Both the position numbers and the translations under genes were made by a program. Shown in pieces: positions 8,350-17,299 of a stretch of DNA of 62,340 nt; position 1 is the stretch's first letter; every line of letters starts with the position of its first letter. Source of the stretch: CAZSVE01 sp964610175. GTDB lineage: Bacteria > Pseudomonadota > Gammaproteobacteria > HK1. The notes under the pieces are model-generated. The model saw nothing but the letters and a program-made list of their open reading frames with translations, had not been told where the DNA came from and ran no database searches. The stretch is from the NCBI GenBank assembly GCA_964610175.1, contig CAZSVE010000006.1:1-62340 (forward strand), read 5' to 3'.

Positions 8350-9456
8350 ATGAACCCCGGCACTCGTCTATCCGTGGCCCCCATGCTGGGCAGAACCGAT
8401 CGGCATGAACGGTTTTTCCTGCGGCTCATTACCCGCCATACCCTGCTTTATACGGAAATGATCACCACGGGGGCGTTGTTGCATGGCGACAACGCCAGGT
8501 TTCTGGCCTACGATCCTGTGGAACACCCGGTGGCCGTGCAACTGGGGGGTAGCGATCCCGGGATGCTTGCCGAATGTGCCCGCCTTGTGGAAGACCACGG
8601 TTACGACGAGGTGAATCTGAACTGTGGTTGTCCCAGTCCCCGTGTCCAACTGGGGCGGTTCGGCGCCTGTTTGCTGATGGAGCCGGCGTTCGTGGCCCGG
8701 TGTGTTCGTGCAATGCGCCGGGCGGTTTCCATTCCGGTAACGCTGAAGACCCGCATCGGCGTCGATGATCGGGATTCTTACCGCGAGCTTGCCGAGTTCG
8801 TGCGGGCAGTAGCCGAGGCGGGTTGCGAAACCTTCATTATCCATGCGCGCAAGGCCTGGCTGGCCCGTAGGCCTGCGTCGCATGGGACCGTGGATCCCCA
8901 CGCGCGAAAGAGCAATCTTTCCGTTGGTGCTCTCGATGCTCGTAAGGGTTCGCGGGGGCTCAGTCCGGCGCAAAATCGGGAAATCCCGCCTTTGCGTTAC
9001 GATGTGGTGCATCGACTGAAGGCGGAGTTTCCACAACTGCGGATTGTGTTGAATGGCGGGATCCGGGACCTCGATAGCACACGCCGACATTTGCCCATGT
9101 GCGATGGCGTGATGATAGGCCGTGCCGCCTACCACGACCCCTACTTGTTGGCCCATGCCGACGGTGCCATCTTCGGGGATCGGCATCCCGTTCCGTCCCG
9201 GCGCGAGGTGGTGGAACGCTTCATCCCCTATGTACAGGCGCAAATGGCCAAAGGTGTTCCCCTTGGCTGCATGACCCGCCACGTTCTGGGATTATTCACG
9301 GGACAACCCGGTGCCAGGGTTTGGCGTCGCTACCTGAGCGAAAACGCCCATGGGGCGGATGCCGGAATCGAGGTGGTTCGGGATGCGTTGCGCCTCTCGA
9401 CCCATTGTCGGGAAGAACATACGAGCGAAGCCTTGCCTCGGACCGATGAAGCCTGA
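8350..9456 (+). CDS. dusA: tRNA-dihydrouridine(20/20a) synthase DusA, with a 30-odd-residue insertion
   Basis: A FMN-dependent enzyme reducing U20/U20a in the tRNA D-loop. Visible: SVAPMLGRTDRHERFFLRL, LYTEMITTGALLHGD, VNLNCGCPSPRVQLGRFGAC (catalytic Cys region), VTLKTRIGVDD, FIIHARKAWL, LSPAQNREIPPLRYD, VLNGGI and GVMIGRAAY. In other DusA proteins HARKAWL is followed at once by xGLSPxxNREIPPL. Here about 32 residues rich in Arg, Ser and Ala intervene and contain two more ARK units (HARKSNLS, DARKGSRG). The last dozen residues are encoded within a family A repeat, so the C-terminus was extended by repeat DNA. Confidence 0.93.
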   Translation: MNPGTRLSVAPMLGRTDRHERFFLRLITRHTLLYTEMITTGALLHGDNARFLAYDPVEHPVAVQLGGSDPGMLAECARLVEDHGYDEVNLNCGCPSPRVQLGRFGACLLMEPAFVARCVRAMRRAVSIPVTLKTRIGVDDRDSYRELAEFVRAVAEAGCETFIIHARKAWLARRPASHGTVDPHARKSNLSVGALDARKGSRGLSPAQNREIPPLRYDVVHRLKAEFPQLRIVLNGGIRDLDSTRRHLPMCDGVMIGRAAYHDPYLLAHADGAIFGDRHPVPSRREVVERFIPYVQAQMAKGVPLGCMTRHVLGLFTGQPGARVWRRYLSENAHGADAGIEVVRDALRLSTHCREEHTSEALPRTDEA

Positions 9457-9530
9457 TTGAGTCTTGGCAAGGCGGAATTGGCTTGTAAAACTCGATCCAA
9501 TCGTGAAGCCGAGCGGGAAATAAACGAATT
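9423..9530. repeat. Family A repeat, forward
   Basis: It runs from gcgaagccttgcctcgg to gaagccgagcgggaaataaa, with the internal ttgtaaaactcgatcc block. It overlaps the 3' end of dusA by 34 nt and fills the gap to trpE. Confidence 0.8.
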
Positions 9531-9557
9531 ACTCCCTGGTTGTAGGATCGCGGCGCA

Positions 9558-11054
9558 TTATGAGATGACGAATCCGGACTCGGCCCGCGCCACGGCGCGA
9601 AACATGGCGCGCCCCTTGTTCATGGTTTCTTCCCATTCCCGCGCGGGTATGGAATCGGCCACGATCCCGGCGCCTACCTGGATGTGCAACATGCCGTTCT
9701 GGACGATGGCGGTGCGGATGGTGATTGCCGTATCCATGTTTCCATCCCAACCCAGATAGCCCACGGCACCGGCGTAGATACCCCGTTTCACGGGTTCCAG
9801 TTCATCGATGATCTCCATGGCGCGGATCTTCGGGGCGCCGGTCACCGTGCCCGCGGGGAATGCCGCCTCGAGGGTGTTGACGGCCCCGAGCGTCGGTCTC
9901 AGGCGACCCGTCACGTTGGAGACGATGTGCATCACGTGGGAGTAGCGTTCGATGACCATCTTCTCGGTGAGCTGCACGCTGCCGATTTCGGCGACGCGGC
10001 CTACGTCGTTGCGACCGAGGTCGATGAGCATCAAATGCTCGGCCCGTTCCTTGGGGTCCGAGAGCAGATCCTGCTCCAGTGTCAGATCCTCTTCCTCCGT
10101 ACCCCCCCGGGGCCGGGTTCCGGCGATGGGCCGCACGGTAATGATACCCTTTTCCAAATGCACCAGGATCTCCGGCGAGGAACCGACGATGTGGAATTCC
10201 CCGAGATCCAGATAATACATATAAGGGGATGGGTTCACGACGCGCAGTGCCCGATAGAGATCCAACGGGTTGGCCTCGAAGGGTATGGACATGCGTTGCG
10301 AGAGAACCACCTGCATGATATCGCCGTCCACGATGTACTCCTTGGCTCGCTTTACGGCGGATTCGAAGCCGTCTCGGGTAAATCCGGAAATGAAGTCCGA
10401 TTCCTGCACGTGTTGGGTGTGTTGGGTATCCCAACGATACAGACAGCCATCTTCGTGCAACTGTTCATGTAGTCGGCGCGTCAACTCATCGAGGCGCGCC
10501 TGGGTCGAGGACAGCGCGTTTGGAATGGACGGATCGGCATGAATCACGATGGAAATGGTTCCACACAGGTTATCGAAGATGACCACCTCATCGGAGACCA
10601 TCAAGACGATGTCGGGTGTCTCGATGGGGTCGTCGTTGGGACAGGTCCCGAGCTTCGGCTCCACGTAGCGTACCGCGTCATAACCGAAGTAACCCACGAG
10701 CCCCCCCGTGAAGCGGGGCAGCCCGGGGAGACTCGCCGATCGAAAACGCTGTTGAAACGAGGCGATCCAGGCAAAGGGATCCGGGGTCTCGACCTCTTCC
10801 AGGACCTTGCCGTTGCGTTCCAATGTCACGGTTTGACCGACCACCTTGATGCGGTCCCGGCATGGCAGGCCGATGATGGAGTAGCGCCCCCACTTCTCTC
10901 CACCGTGAACCGATTCCAACAGATAGGAACATTTTGTCCCCGACAACTTCAGATACGTGCTGAGCGGGGTATCGAGATCGGCCATGATCTCGCGGACCAG
11001 TGGGATACGGGTGTAGCCCTGGCGAGCCAGTGCGTCGAATTGTTCCGGTGTCAT
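9558..11054 (-). CDS. trpE: Anthranilate synthase component I
   Basis: This enzyme makes anthranilate from chorismate, the first step of tryptophan synthesis. The N-terminal domain has SYLLESVHGGEKWGRYSIIG; the LLES segment is the tryptophan feedback site of the family. The chorismate domain has DGDIMQVVLSQRM, NPSPYMYYL, SSPEILV, RPIAGTRPRG, LIDLGRNDVGRV, PAGTVTGAPKIRAMEII and YAGAVGYLG. I chose the ATG at 11054 (MTPEQFDALARQGY, 498 aa). A longer frame to 11306 lies inside the upstream gene and has no family similarity. trpG is not in the window. The 3' side is a family A repeat. Confidence 0.95.
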   Translation of the reverse strand: MTPEQFDALARQGYTRIPLVREIMADLDTPLSTYLKLSGTKCSYLLESVHGGEKWGRYSIIGLPCRDRIKVVGQTVTLERNGKVLEEVETPDPFAWIASFQQRFRSASLPGLPRFTGGLVGYFGYDAVRYVEPKLGTCPNDDPIETPDIVLMVSDEVVIFDNLCGTISIVIHADPSIPNALSSTQARLDELTRRLHEQLHEDGCLYRWDTQHTQHVQESDFISGFTRDGFESAVKRAKEYIVDGDIMQVVLSQRMSIPFEANPLDLYRALRVVNPSPYMYYLDLGEFHIVGSSPEILVHLEKGIITVRPIAGTRPRGGTEEEDLTLEQDLLSDPKERAEHLMLIDLGRNDVGRVAEIGSVQLTEKMVIERYSHVMHIVSNVTGRLRPTLGAVNTLEAAFPAGTVTGAPKIRAMEIIDELEPVKRGIYAGAVGYLGWDGNMDTAITIRTAIVQNGMLHIQVGAGIVADSIPAREWEETMNKGRAMFRAVARAESGFVIS

Positions 11055-11073
11055 GATAGGGGGGATCCGTTTT

Positions 11074-12015
11074 TTATTGGATATTTTGAGCTTGAAAGTT
11101 TTCGGTTTCTTTGAATAGCGATACTGATTGCCTATTCGACCATTGTTGTAGTCTTTTGTATAGCCTGGTCTTTTGAAAATCCATGAATCGATAGGCAGCG
11201 CGAAATGCCTTGCCGATATCTTCGTGACTCGTTTTCTTTTTGGCCTTTTTATTTTCGGGGCTTCGATGGCAATCGCTGAAGATGGCAAATGCCCGCATGA
11301 AATCATGTCCGTTGCATAGGTCGAGGAGATCCGAGATATCCTTTATTTCGAGATGGATTGCTTCTCTTGAAACCTTGCCCTTTTTATTTCCCGATCTCTC
11401 CATGATTACATCGAGGTAATTATCCTCATCGAGAACAAGGGCGCGCCTGTCGGGGTGCCAGTCATAGAACCTGCCAAGACCAAGATTGCCGAAATCCAGC
11501 CCAAGGTCCCTGGTATGATTTATCCACTTGAGGCCAGCGATGAAGGCGATGGATCTCAGAATCACTTGCCGGGAAGACAGCGCTTCATGCGGAGGAATAC
11601 CCCCTTTCGAAACCGCTGAATCATCAGGTTTTGTCTTTGGTAAGTGTTCGATGGCCAAATTGCGGTATACCTCGTCGCAGGAGACGATCATCATCTCCGC
11701 GTCGTGGTGATCGGTCAGAAAAATATTCTCCGGGGTTTTTGCTTCCCCTTCGAGATGCAGGAAATCGGCGTCCCGGATGCCGAGGATGCGTTCAGTTTCC
11801 CTGGATAATTCCGAGACGATGGTCAGTAGAGCGTTCAGGCCGCCATGGGAAATCTCGATCTCCACGTCATCGCCATCGATCAATTTCGAAAATAATCTTC
11901 GATCGGTTTCGCCTTCGACGATGATCCATACCTTGTCTGTACTATGTTTGTTTTTCAGCTCCAGGCGTATCGCATCCACGATATCGACCCAACCGATGTG
12001 TCCCTGCATATTCAT
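11074..12015 (-). CDS. DUF4435 TOPRIM-like effector, AriB-like (PARIS)
   Basis: A 313-residue DUF4435 protein. In PARIS anti-phage systems the DUF4435 protein AriB is the TOPRIM-type effector released by its ATPase partner. The TOPRIM-like acidic residues are visible: VWIIVEGETDRRLFSKL (Glu) and RILGIRDADFLH (Asp-x-Asp). A basic C-terminal half follows. Its ATG overlaps the stop of the upstream ATPase gene by 4 nt, so the two are translationally coupled. Its stop lies 19 nt before trpE. The pair and overlap are what is seen; defence function is inferred from the family. Confidence 0.72.
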   Translation of the reverse strand: MNMQGHIGWVDIVDAIRLELKNKHSTDKVWIIVEGETDRRLFSKLIDGDDVEIEISHGGLNALLTIVSELSRETERILGIRDADFLHLEGEAKTPENIFLTDHHDAEMMIVSCDEVYRNLAIEHLPKTKPDDSAVSKGGIPPHEALSSRQVILRSIAFIAGLKWINHTRDLGLDFGNLGLGRFYDWHPDRRALVLDEDNYLDVIMERSGNKKGKVSREAIHLEIKDISDLLDLCNGHDFMRAFAIFSDCHRSPENKKAKKKTSHEDIGKAFRAAYRFMDFQKTRLYKRLQQWSNRQSVSLFKETENFQAQNIQ

Positions 12016-13169
12016 TCCGGGCTTCCTCCGGAATTGGTGGCCAGATCCCAGAGGTCGACGACCAAATCCCAGCGTCCCTTGATGATTTGCGGGGAGTGGG
12101 TCGCCACGAGGGCGGTTATTTTCCTGAGTTCGATGATTTTCAGCAGATCGTCGAGAAATTCCTTCTGCCAGGCCACATGGAGGGAGATCTCGGGTTCGTC
12201 GATGAGCACCAGGGTATCGGGAGCCACCTTGAAGAGAAGCTCGTACAACAACACGACCTCGTGCTGCTCGCCCGAGGACAGCACCCTGAGCGGGAGTCCT
12301 TCCCCGTTTTCCGTCTTGAATCTGAACCCGAAATCCGGGGAGATCTCGATTGCCTTGGAGACGAATTGCCGCTTGTTCAGGATGGAGGAAAAAATATCGA
12401 GCCTTTGCAGGATATCGTCGAAGACCGCTAACTTCTTTTCTGTGTCGTCGAGATAGACGAGGAGGGCCTTGGCGTTTTCCGGTTGGAAGAAGGTATGCCG
12501 TTCTTCCTTGACGGTGGAGAGGCTATATGAACTCAAGGATTTTCGTTTTTCTCTGAAACGATTATATCTTTTATCGAAGTCTTCTTTGCTTATGGGTTTA
12601 TCTTGTTCGAATAATCGCTCCGGGAAACTGCTGTCCAACTCTTGTCCAATTTTGGAGGAATCAGAAAGGACTTCCTTGATCTTACTGGATAGTTGATCTG
12701 CATATTCTTCGATCGTGTTACTTAGTCTCTCTTGGCGACGTTCTATAAAAAAACCATCAAATGTAAGCCCTTTTTCAGTAGTCGTGGTTTTCTTGAAGAG
12801 TCGCTGTTCCGGGATAAGGTAAATGTCTATAAAATCAGATATAAAGTCTTCATAGGTTACAGATTTTGCATTTTTGAGTTCCTCTTCCCCTATTGAGCTA
12901 ACTTCCTTGTCTCCCCGTTGAATTGCAAGGATATCGTGTTCCTTTTTCAAATGTATGGCTTCGGTTCCTTTCCGAAAGAATACTATCTCTATAAATGGAA
13001 ACTGAAAAAAGAAAGGTAGATTTTTATTTGCAATCGCATCGATAATGTTGAGAATCGTCGTCTTCCCATACCCATTCGGCCCGGTGAGCACCGTCAGGCC
13101 ACCTTCCTTCAGTTCGATCTCGTAATCGAATTTACCGAAAAGCCCCTTGATCGCGATTTTGTTCAGCAT
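12012..13169 (-). CDS. AAA/ABC-type ATPase, AriA-like (PARIS)
   Basis: A 385-residue SMC/ABC-like ATPase. Walker A is LTGPNGYGKTTILNIIDA near residue 30. A long charged middle region follows (about 130-260). Then come the signature VLSSGEQHEVVLLYELL, Walker B TLVLIDEPEISLHVAWQ and the H-loop LVATHSPQIIKGRWD. This AAA_15/COG3950-type layout, with a DUF4435 gene directly after it, is the arrangement of AriA in PARIS. AriA senses phage anti-restriction proteins in the characterised systems. The gene starts 57 nt after the valS stop and shares its strand. The middle region is more AT-rich than its neighbours, consistent with acquisition. Confidence 0.75.
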   Translation of the reverse strand: MLNKIAIKGLFGKFDYEIELKEGGLTVLTGPNGYGKTTILNIIDAIANKNLPFFFQFPFIEIVFFRKGTEAIHLKKEHDILAIQRGDKEVSSIGEEELKNAKSVTYEDFISDFIDIYLIPEQRLFKKTTTTEKGLTFDGFFIERRQERLSNTIEEYADQLSSKIKEVLSDSSKIGQELDSSFPERLFEQDKPISKEDFDKRYNRFREKRKSLSSYSLSTVKEERHTFFQPENAKALLVYLDDTEKKLAVFDDILQRLDIFSSILNKRQFVSKAIEISPDFGFRFKTENGEGLPLRVLSSGEQHEVVLLYELLFKVAPDTLVLIDEPEISLHVAWQKEFLDDLLKIIELRKITALVATHSPQIIKGRWDLVVDLWDLATNSGGSPE

Positions 13170-13226
13170 GTGATTTTTCGATGTTTTGTTGCGTTTCGAG
13201 ACAACGATCCGAAGGCGATCTCGCCA

Positions 13227-16121
13227 TCACTCAGTCAATCCTTCGAGTTGCTCCCTTTGCCCCTTGAATTTTGCAATGGCATCCGCCAACTCCTCCACCC
13301 TGGCACGCTCCTTGGCGACCACCTCGGCGGGGGCCTTGTCGACGAAATTGGGATTGTTCAATTTTCCTCGGCCCCGTTCGAGTTCCCGTTCCCGCTTGGC
13401 GATATCCTTGGCAAGGCGCGCCATCTCGGCGTCCACGTCGATGAGGCCGGCGAGCGGTATGCGGATTTCCAGATCCCCGAGCAGGCTGGTGGCCGATTCG
13501 GGCGGGGTGGCGTCGTCTGGGAGCCAGGTGATGGATTCGATGCGCCCCAGTGTAGTGAGGTAATGATGGTTGTCGGCGACCCGGCGACGGTTCTCTTCGA
13601 TGCCCGGGGGGGGGCCATCCCCGCCGGGGCCATCCCCATCCTGTCCGGTGTCCTGGCGCACCAGTACCGGAACCAGCCTGGCCGGGCTGATGTTCATCTC
13701 GCCCCGTATCCTGCGTATCCCGAGCACGAAGCCCTTGACCCACTCGATCTCGGCCATGGCGTCCGGGTCGCGGAGGGCGTCGACGGCATCGGGGTAGGGC
13801 TGGACCATGATGCTTTTGCCATGATCGATGTCCAGGGGAAGGGCCAGCGGCGCGATGCGTTGCCATATTTCCTCGGAGATGAATGGCGTCAGGGGATGGA
13901 TGAGACGAAGGGTGGTTTCCAGCACCCGGACCAGGGTCTGACGAGTCCCGCGCAGCACCGTCTCGTTACTTGCGGTGTCCAATAACACCGGCTTACTGAA
14001 TTCCAGGTACCAGTCGCAATATTCGTTCCAGATGAATTCATAAAGGGCCTGGGCGGCGCGATCGAGTCGATATTGGGCGATGGCATCAAAGACCCGTGCC
14101 ACGACGTCCTGGAGGGAGGAGAGGATCCAGCGGTCGGCAACGGTGAGCGGGATGCCTTGTTCTCCCCGTGCGCAATCCCGGTCTTCGGTGTTCATGATGA
14201 CGAAACGCGCCGCGTTCCAGAGTTTGTTGCAAAAGTTCCGGTATCCTTCGACGCGCCCCAGGTCGAAGCGGATATCCCGCCCGGTGGTGGCCAGGGAGCA
14301 AAAGGAGAAGCGCAGGGCGTCGGTTCCATAGGCCGGTATCCCCTGGGGGAACTGGTGGCGGGTGGCGGCTTCGATGGCGGGGGCGAGATCCGGCTGCATC
14401 AATCCGGTGGTGCGCTTGACGACCAGGGGTTCCAGCTCGATGCCATCCACGAGATCCAGGGGGTCCAGGATATTGCCCTTGGATTTCGACATCTTGTTTC
14501 CGTCGGCATCCCGGACCAGACCATGGATGTAGATCTCGCGAAATGGCACATCGCCCATGAACTCGATCCCCATCATGATCATGCGGGCGACCCAGAAAAA
14601 GATGATGTCGAAACCGGTGACCAGCACGCTGGTCGGGTAGAAGGTGGCAAGGCGCTGGGTCTCCTCCGGCCAGCCGAGGGTGGAAAAGGGCCATAGGGCC
14701 GAGGAAAACCAGGTGTCCAGGACATCCGGGTCCTGGGTCAGTGGTGCCGAAGGGGCAATCCCGTATCGTTGGCGAACCGCCGATTCGCTTTGCCCCACAT
14801 AGACCGCGCCCGCCTCGTCGTACCAGGCAGGGATGCGGTGTCCCCACCAGATCTGGCGACTGATGCACCAATCCTCGATGTTGCGCATCCATTCGAAATA
14901 GGTGTTTTTCCAATTGTCGGGCACGAAGCGGATGGTGCCTTCTTCCACCGCCCGGATGGCGGGCTCGGCGAGGGGGGCTGCCTTGACGAACCACTGATCG
15001 GTCAGAAACGGTTCGATGACCGAATGGGAACGGTCGCCACGCGGCACCATGAGACGGTGGTCGCGGGTTTCGGCGATGAGATCTTCCTCGGTGAGGTCCG
15101 CGACGATGCGCGCCCTCGCTTCATAGCGGTCCAGGCCGCGATAGGCCGCCGGGGCATTGTCGTCGATGCGTGCATCCGGGGTCAGGATGTTGATTTTGGG
15201 GAGATTGTGGCGTTCGCCGATGGCGTAGTCGTTGAAGTCGTGGGCCGGGGTGATCTTGACACAACCACTGCCGAATTCCGGGTCCACGTATTCGTCGGCG
15301 ATGATGGGAATGGTGCGTCCGGTGAGCGGCAGTACCACCTGCCGACCGACCAGGTGTCGATAGCGTTCGTCCTTCGGGTGCACGGCGACCGCCGTATCAC
15401 CCAACATGGTCTCCGGGCGCGTGGTGGCCACTACCAGGCAATCATTGCTTCGTTCATCGCCGCCGTTGTCGTTCGTCCCACCATCATTGGCCAGTGGATA
15501 GCGAATATGCCACAGATGGCCCTGTTCCTCCTCGGAGATTACCTCGAGATCCGATATGGCCGTGTGCAGCACCGGGTCCCAATTCACCAGGCGCTTGCCT
15601 CGGTAGATCAATCCCTCATCGAAAAGACGCACGAATGTCTCGCGCACTGCCTTGGACAGCCCCTCGTCCATGGTGAATCGCTCGTGGGCCCAGTCCAGCG
15701 ATGCCCCCATGCGACGGAGCTGCCGGGTAATGGTCCCGCCGGATTCCGCCTTCCATTCCCATATACGTCGGATCAGTTCCTCGCGGCCGATGTCGTGACG
15801 GGTCAGACCCTCGGCGTTTATCCTCCGCTCCACCACCATCTGGGTCGCGATGCCTGCATGATCCGTGCCGGGCTGCCAAAGGGTGTGATCACCAATCATG
15901 CGGTGGTACCGGGTAAGCACATCCATGATGGTATCCTGAAAGGCGTGTCCCATGTGCAGGCTGCCGGTTACATTGGGCGGTGGGATCATGATGCAAAACG
16001 CCGGGCTAGTGCCTTTCGAGCCACCATCGGAGGGGGAATCGCCGGGCTCGAAATATCCATTTTTTTCCCAGATCTCATAGTGGCGCTGTTCGATAGCGCG
16101 GGGCTCATAGGTTTTTTCCAT
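13227..16121 (-). CDS. valS: Valyl-tRNA synthetase
   Basis: A class I aminoacyl-tRNA synthetase charging tRNA-Val. It has the HIGH motif in PPNVTGSLHMGHAF, the editing domain with TTRPETMLGDTAVAVHP, WWGHRIPAWYDE, FDIIFFWVARMIMMG and the KMSKS motif in GNKMSKSKGNILDPLD. A C-terminal coiled coil (about 885-960) matches the valine enzyme. Length is 964 residues, near the usual 950. Two low-complexity Gly/Asp/Asn-rich stretches are unusual: around 15436-15495 (ANDGGTNDNGGDERSND, before the editing motif) and around 13600-13650 (DGDGPGGDGPPPG). It begins the run valS-ariA-ariB-trpE. Confidence 0.97.
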   Translation of the reverse strand: MEKTYEPRAIEQRHYEIWEKNGYFEPGDSPSDGGSKGTSPAFCIMIPPPNVTGSLHMGHAFQDTIMDVLTRYHRMIGDHTLWQPGTDHAGIATQMVVERRINAEGLTRHDIGREELIRRIWEWKAESGGTITRQLRRMGASLDWAHERFTMDEGLSKAVRETFVRLFDEGLIYRGKRLVNWDPVLHTAISDLEVISEEEQGHLWHIRYPLANDGGTNDNGGDERSNDCLVVATTRPETMLGDTAVAVHPKDERYRHLVGRQVVLPLTGRTIPIIADEYVDPEFGSGCVKITPAHDFNDYAIGERHNLPKINILTPDARIDDNAPAAYRGLDRYEARARIVADLTEEDLIAETRDHRLMVPRGDRSHSVIEPFLTDQWFVKAAPLAEPAIRAVEEGTIRFVPDNWKNTYFEWMRNIEDWCISRQIWWGHRIPAWYDEAGAVYVGQSESAVRQRYGIAPSAPLTQDPDVLDTWFSSALWPFSTLGWPEETQRLATFYPTSVLVTGFDIIFFWVARMIMMGIEFMGDVPFREIYIHGLVRDADGNKMSKSKGNILDPLDLVDGIELEPLVVKRTTGLMQPDLAPAIEAATRHQFPQGIPAYGTDALRFSFCSLATTGRDIRFDLGRVEGYRNFCNKLWNAARFVIMNTEDRDCARGEQGIPLTVADRWILSSLQDVVARVFDAIAQYRLDRAAQALYEFIWNEYCDWYLEFSKPVLLDTASNETVLRGTRQTLVRVLETTLRLIHPLTPFISEEIWQRIAPLALPLDIDHGKSIMVQPYPDAVDALRDPDAMAEIEWVKGFVLGIRRIRGEMNISPARLVPVLVRQDTGQDGDGPGGDGPPPGIEENRRRVADNHHYLTTLGRIESITWLPDDATPPESATSLLGDLEIRIPLAGLIDVDAEMARLAKDIAKRERELERGRGKLNNPNFVDKAPAEVVAKERARVEELADAIAKFKGQREQLEGLTE

Positions 16122-16210
16122 GGGACGTATTCAAGGGTTATGTTTAGTGGGGGGTCGGCTTTCGACCGAAAAGGCGGGGTTTCCAGTCAAGAGCACCAGT
16201 TGAAAGCACT

Positions 16211-16315
16211 AGCGAGGCTTGTGCTCGAACCGACATGACCCCGCATCGGCAAGGCAAAATTGCTGTTCTGTAACACTCGACTCATTTGCGAAGATGAGCG
16301 GGAAATCAACGAACC
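16211..16315. repeat. Family A repeat, forward
   Basis: It begins agcgaggcttgtgctcgaac, includes the gtaacactcgactcat block and ends gatgagcgggaaatcaac. It lies upstream of valS, between it and a broken gene. Confidence 0.75.
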
Positions 16316-16388
16316 GATCTTAACATCGTCGTTTTCCATAGTCAGTCTCAGTCTCTCCAAGGGACCGACAGTCGAAAGGAAAAAGGGA

Positions 16389-16949
16389 TTGTCGAGGGCT
16401 TCCAGATCCAGGGCGACAAGGCCCTAAGGCCCTAAAGGCCATCCCCATCATCGGCATCTATTTCCTCGGCTACCGACTCGACCATGTAACCGCCCCGGTC
16501 ATCGAGTGCTGCGGCGCTATTACGATGCCGCCACCGGGGAAGAGATCGCGGAGCGCGAGGAATTCATCGAAGGCCTCACCCACGACAGTTTCGTCATCCA
16601 GATCCCGCGGCTTCGTCCCGAGCGCCGCACGGCCACGGAAAGGCTCCTGGCCGTTTTCGGCCAACACCGCAGGGATGAAAGAGATGGACACCTCCCGGAT
16701 GTGGATGAGGCGACCTATCCCGAGGAGTATCGAAAGGTGGTGCGCTGGCTGAACATAGCGGTCTCCGAGCCCGATATCCGGCGGACCATGGAAGTCGGAG
16801 ACGACATCCTGGCGGAACTGGAGGATATCGAGCGCCAGATCGCGGGGAAGGACAAGGTCATCGAGGAGAATGCCGGGACACTCGATGAGAAAGATCGGGC
16901 ACTGGCGGAAAAGGATCGTCTGATCGCGGAATTGCGCGGTTCACGATAG
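16389..16949 (+). pseudogene. Twice-frameshifted remnant of an unidentified conserved protein
   Basis: Three frames carry successive pieces of one protein. They are IVEGFQIQGDKALRP (ends in a stop at about 16433), then KAIPIIGIYFLGYRLDHVTA plus PVIE, then RRYYDAATGEEIAEREEFIE onward to a TAG-terminated charged coiled-coil tail (16947-16949). The last piece is open from a GTG at 16506 and could be translated alone as 147 residues. I recall the type (a family with GxRLDH and LTHDSFVIQIP motifs) as common in sulfur bacteria, but cannot name its function. The shifts near 16433 and 16505, with no N-terminus, make it a pseudogene. Confidence 0.6.
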
Positions 16950-17182
16950 GTGACGCGCACGCGCCATATTTGTCGGCACTACGAGGCGCTGGGCGGGCGA
17001 ATTTCGGCTTATCCACCTTTTTGTGGTACAAAAAGACATTCCTAATCAGTCGATGTGTAGAGATTCGGACTTGATTCGACAGCTTCGGAACCAAACGTGA
17101 AAAACTCGGAGCTTCGAAAAACGCCTGTATCTTTATGATGATAAAGGTATATTTATTTTTCTGGAATGTCTTCGATATTTGA

Positions 17183-17270
17183 GTATCGGAAAAACAAGAA
17201 TCCCGAGAGAACCGCTGGGTACGCCAAGACCCACCCCGCTTCGGCCTTGGCGCGAAGCGCTAACATGTTC
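17183..17270. repeat. Family B repeat, forward
   Basis: It reads gtatcggaaaaacaag, then gagagaaccgctggg, then an internal stem in which gcgccaag-type and cttggcgc-type arms flank accccgcttcgg, ending gcgctaacatgtt. The rest of the 16950-17299 gap, before sfsA, shows no gene. Confidence 0.85.
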
Positions 17271-17299
17271 TGTTCGGGATTTTACGGGGAAGGGGCTGA

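Noticed and set aside
13170..13985. 271-codon plus-strand frame antisense to valS and crossing the ariA upstream region
   Set aside because: It is antisense to the conserved valS C-terminus and shows no family features.
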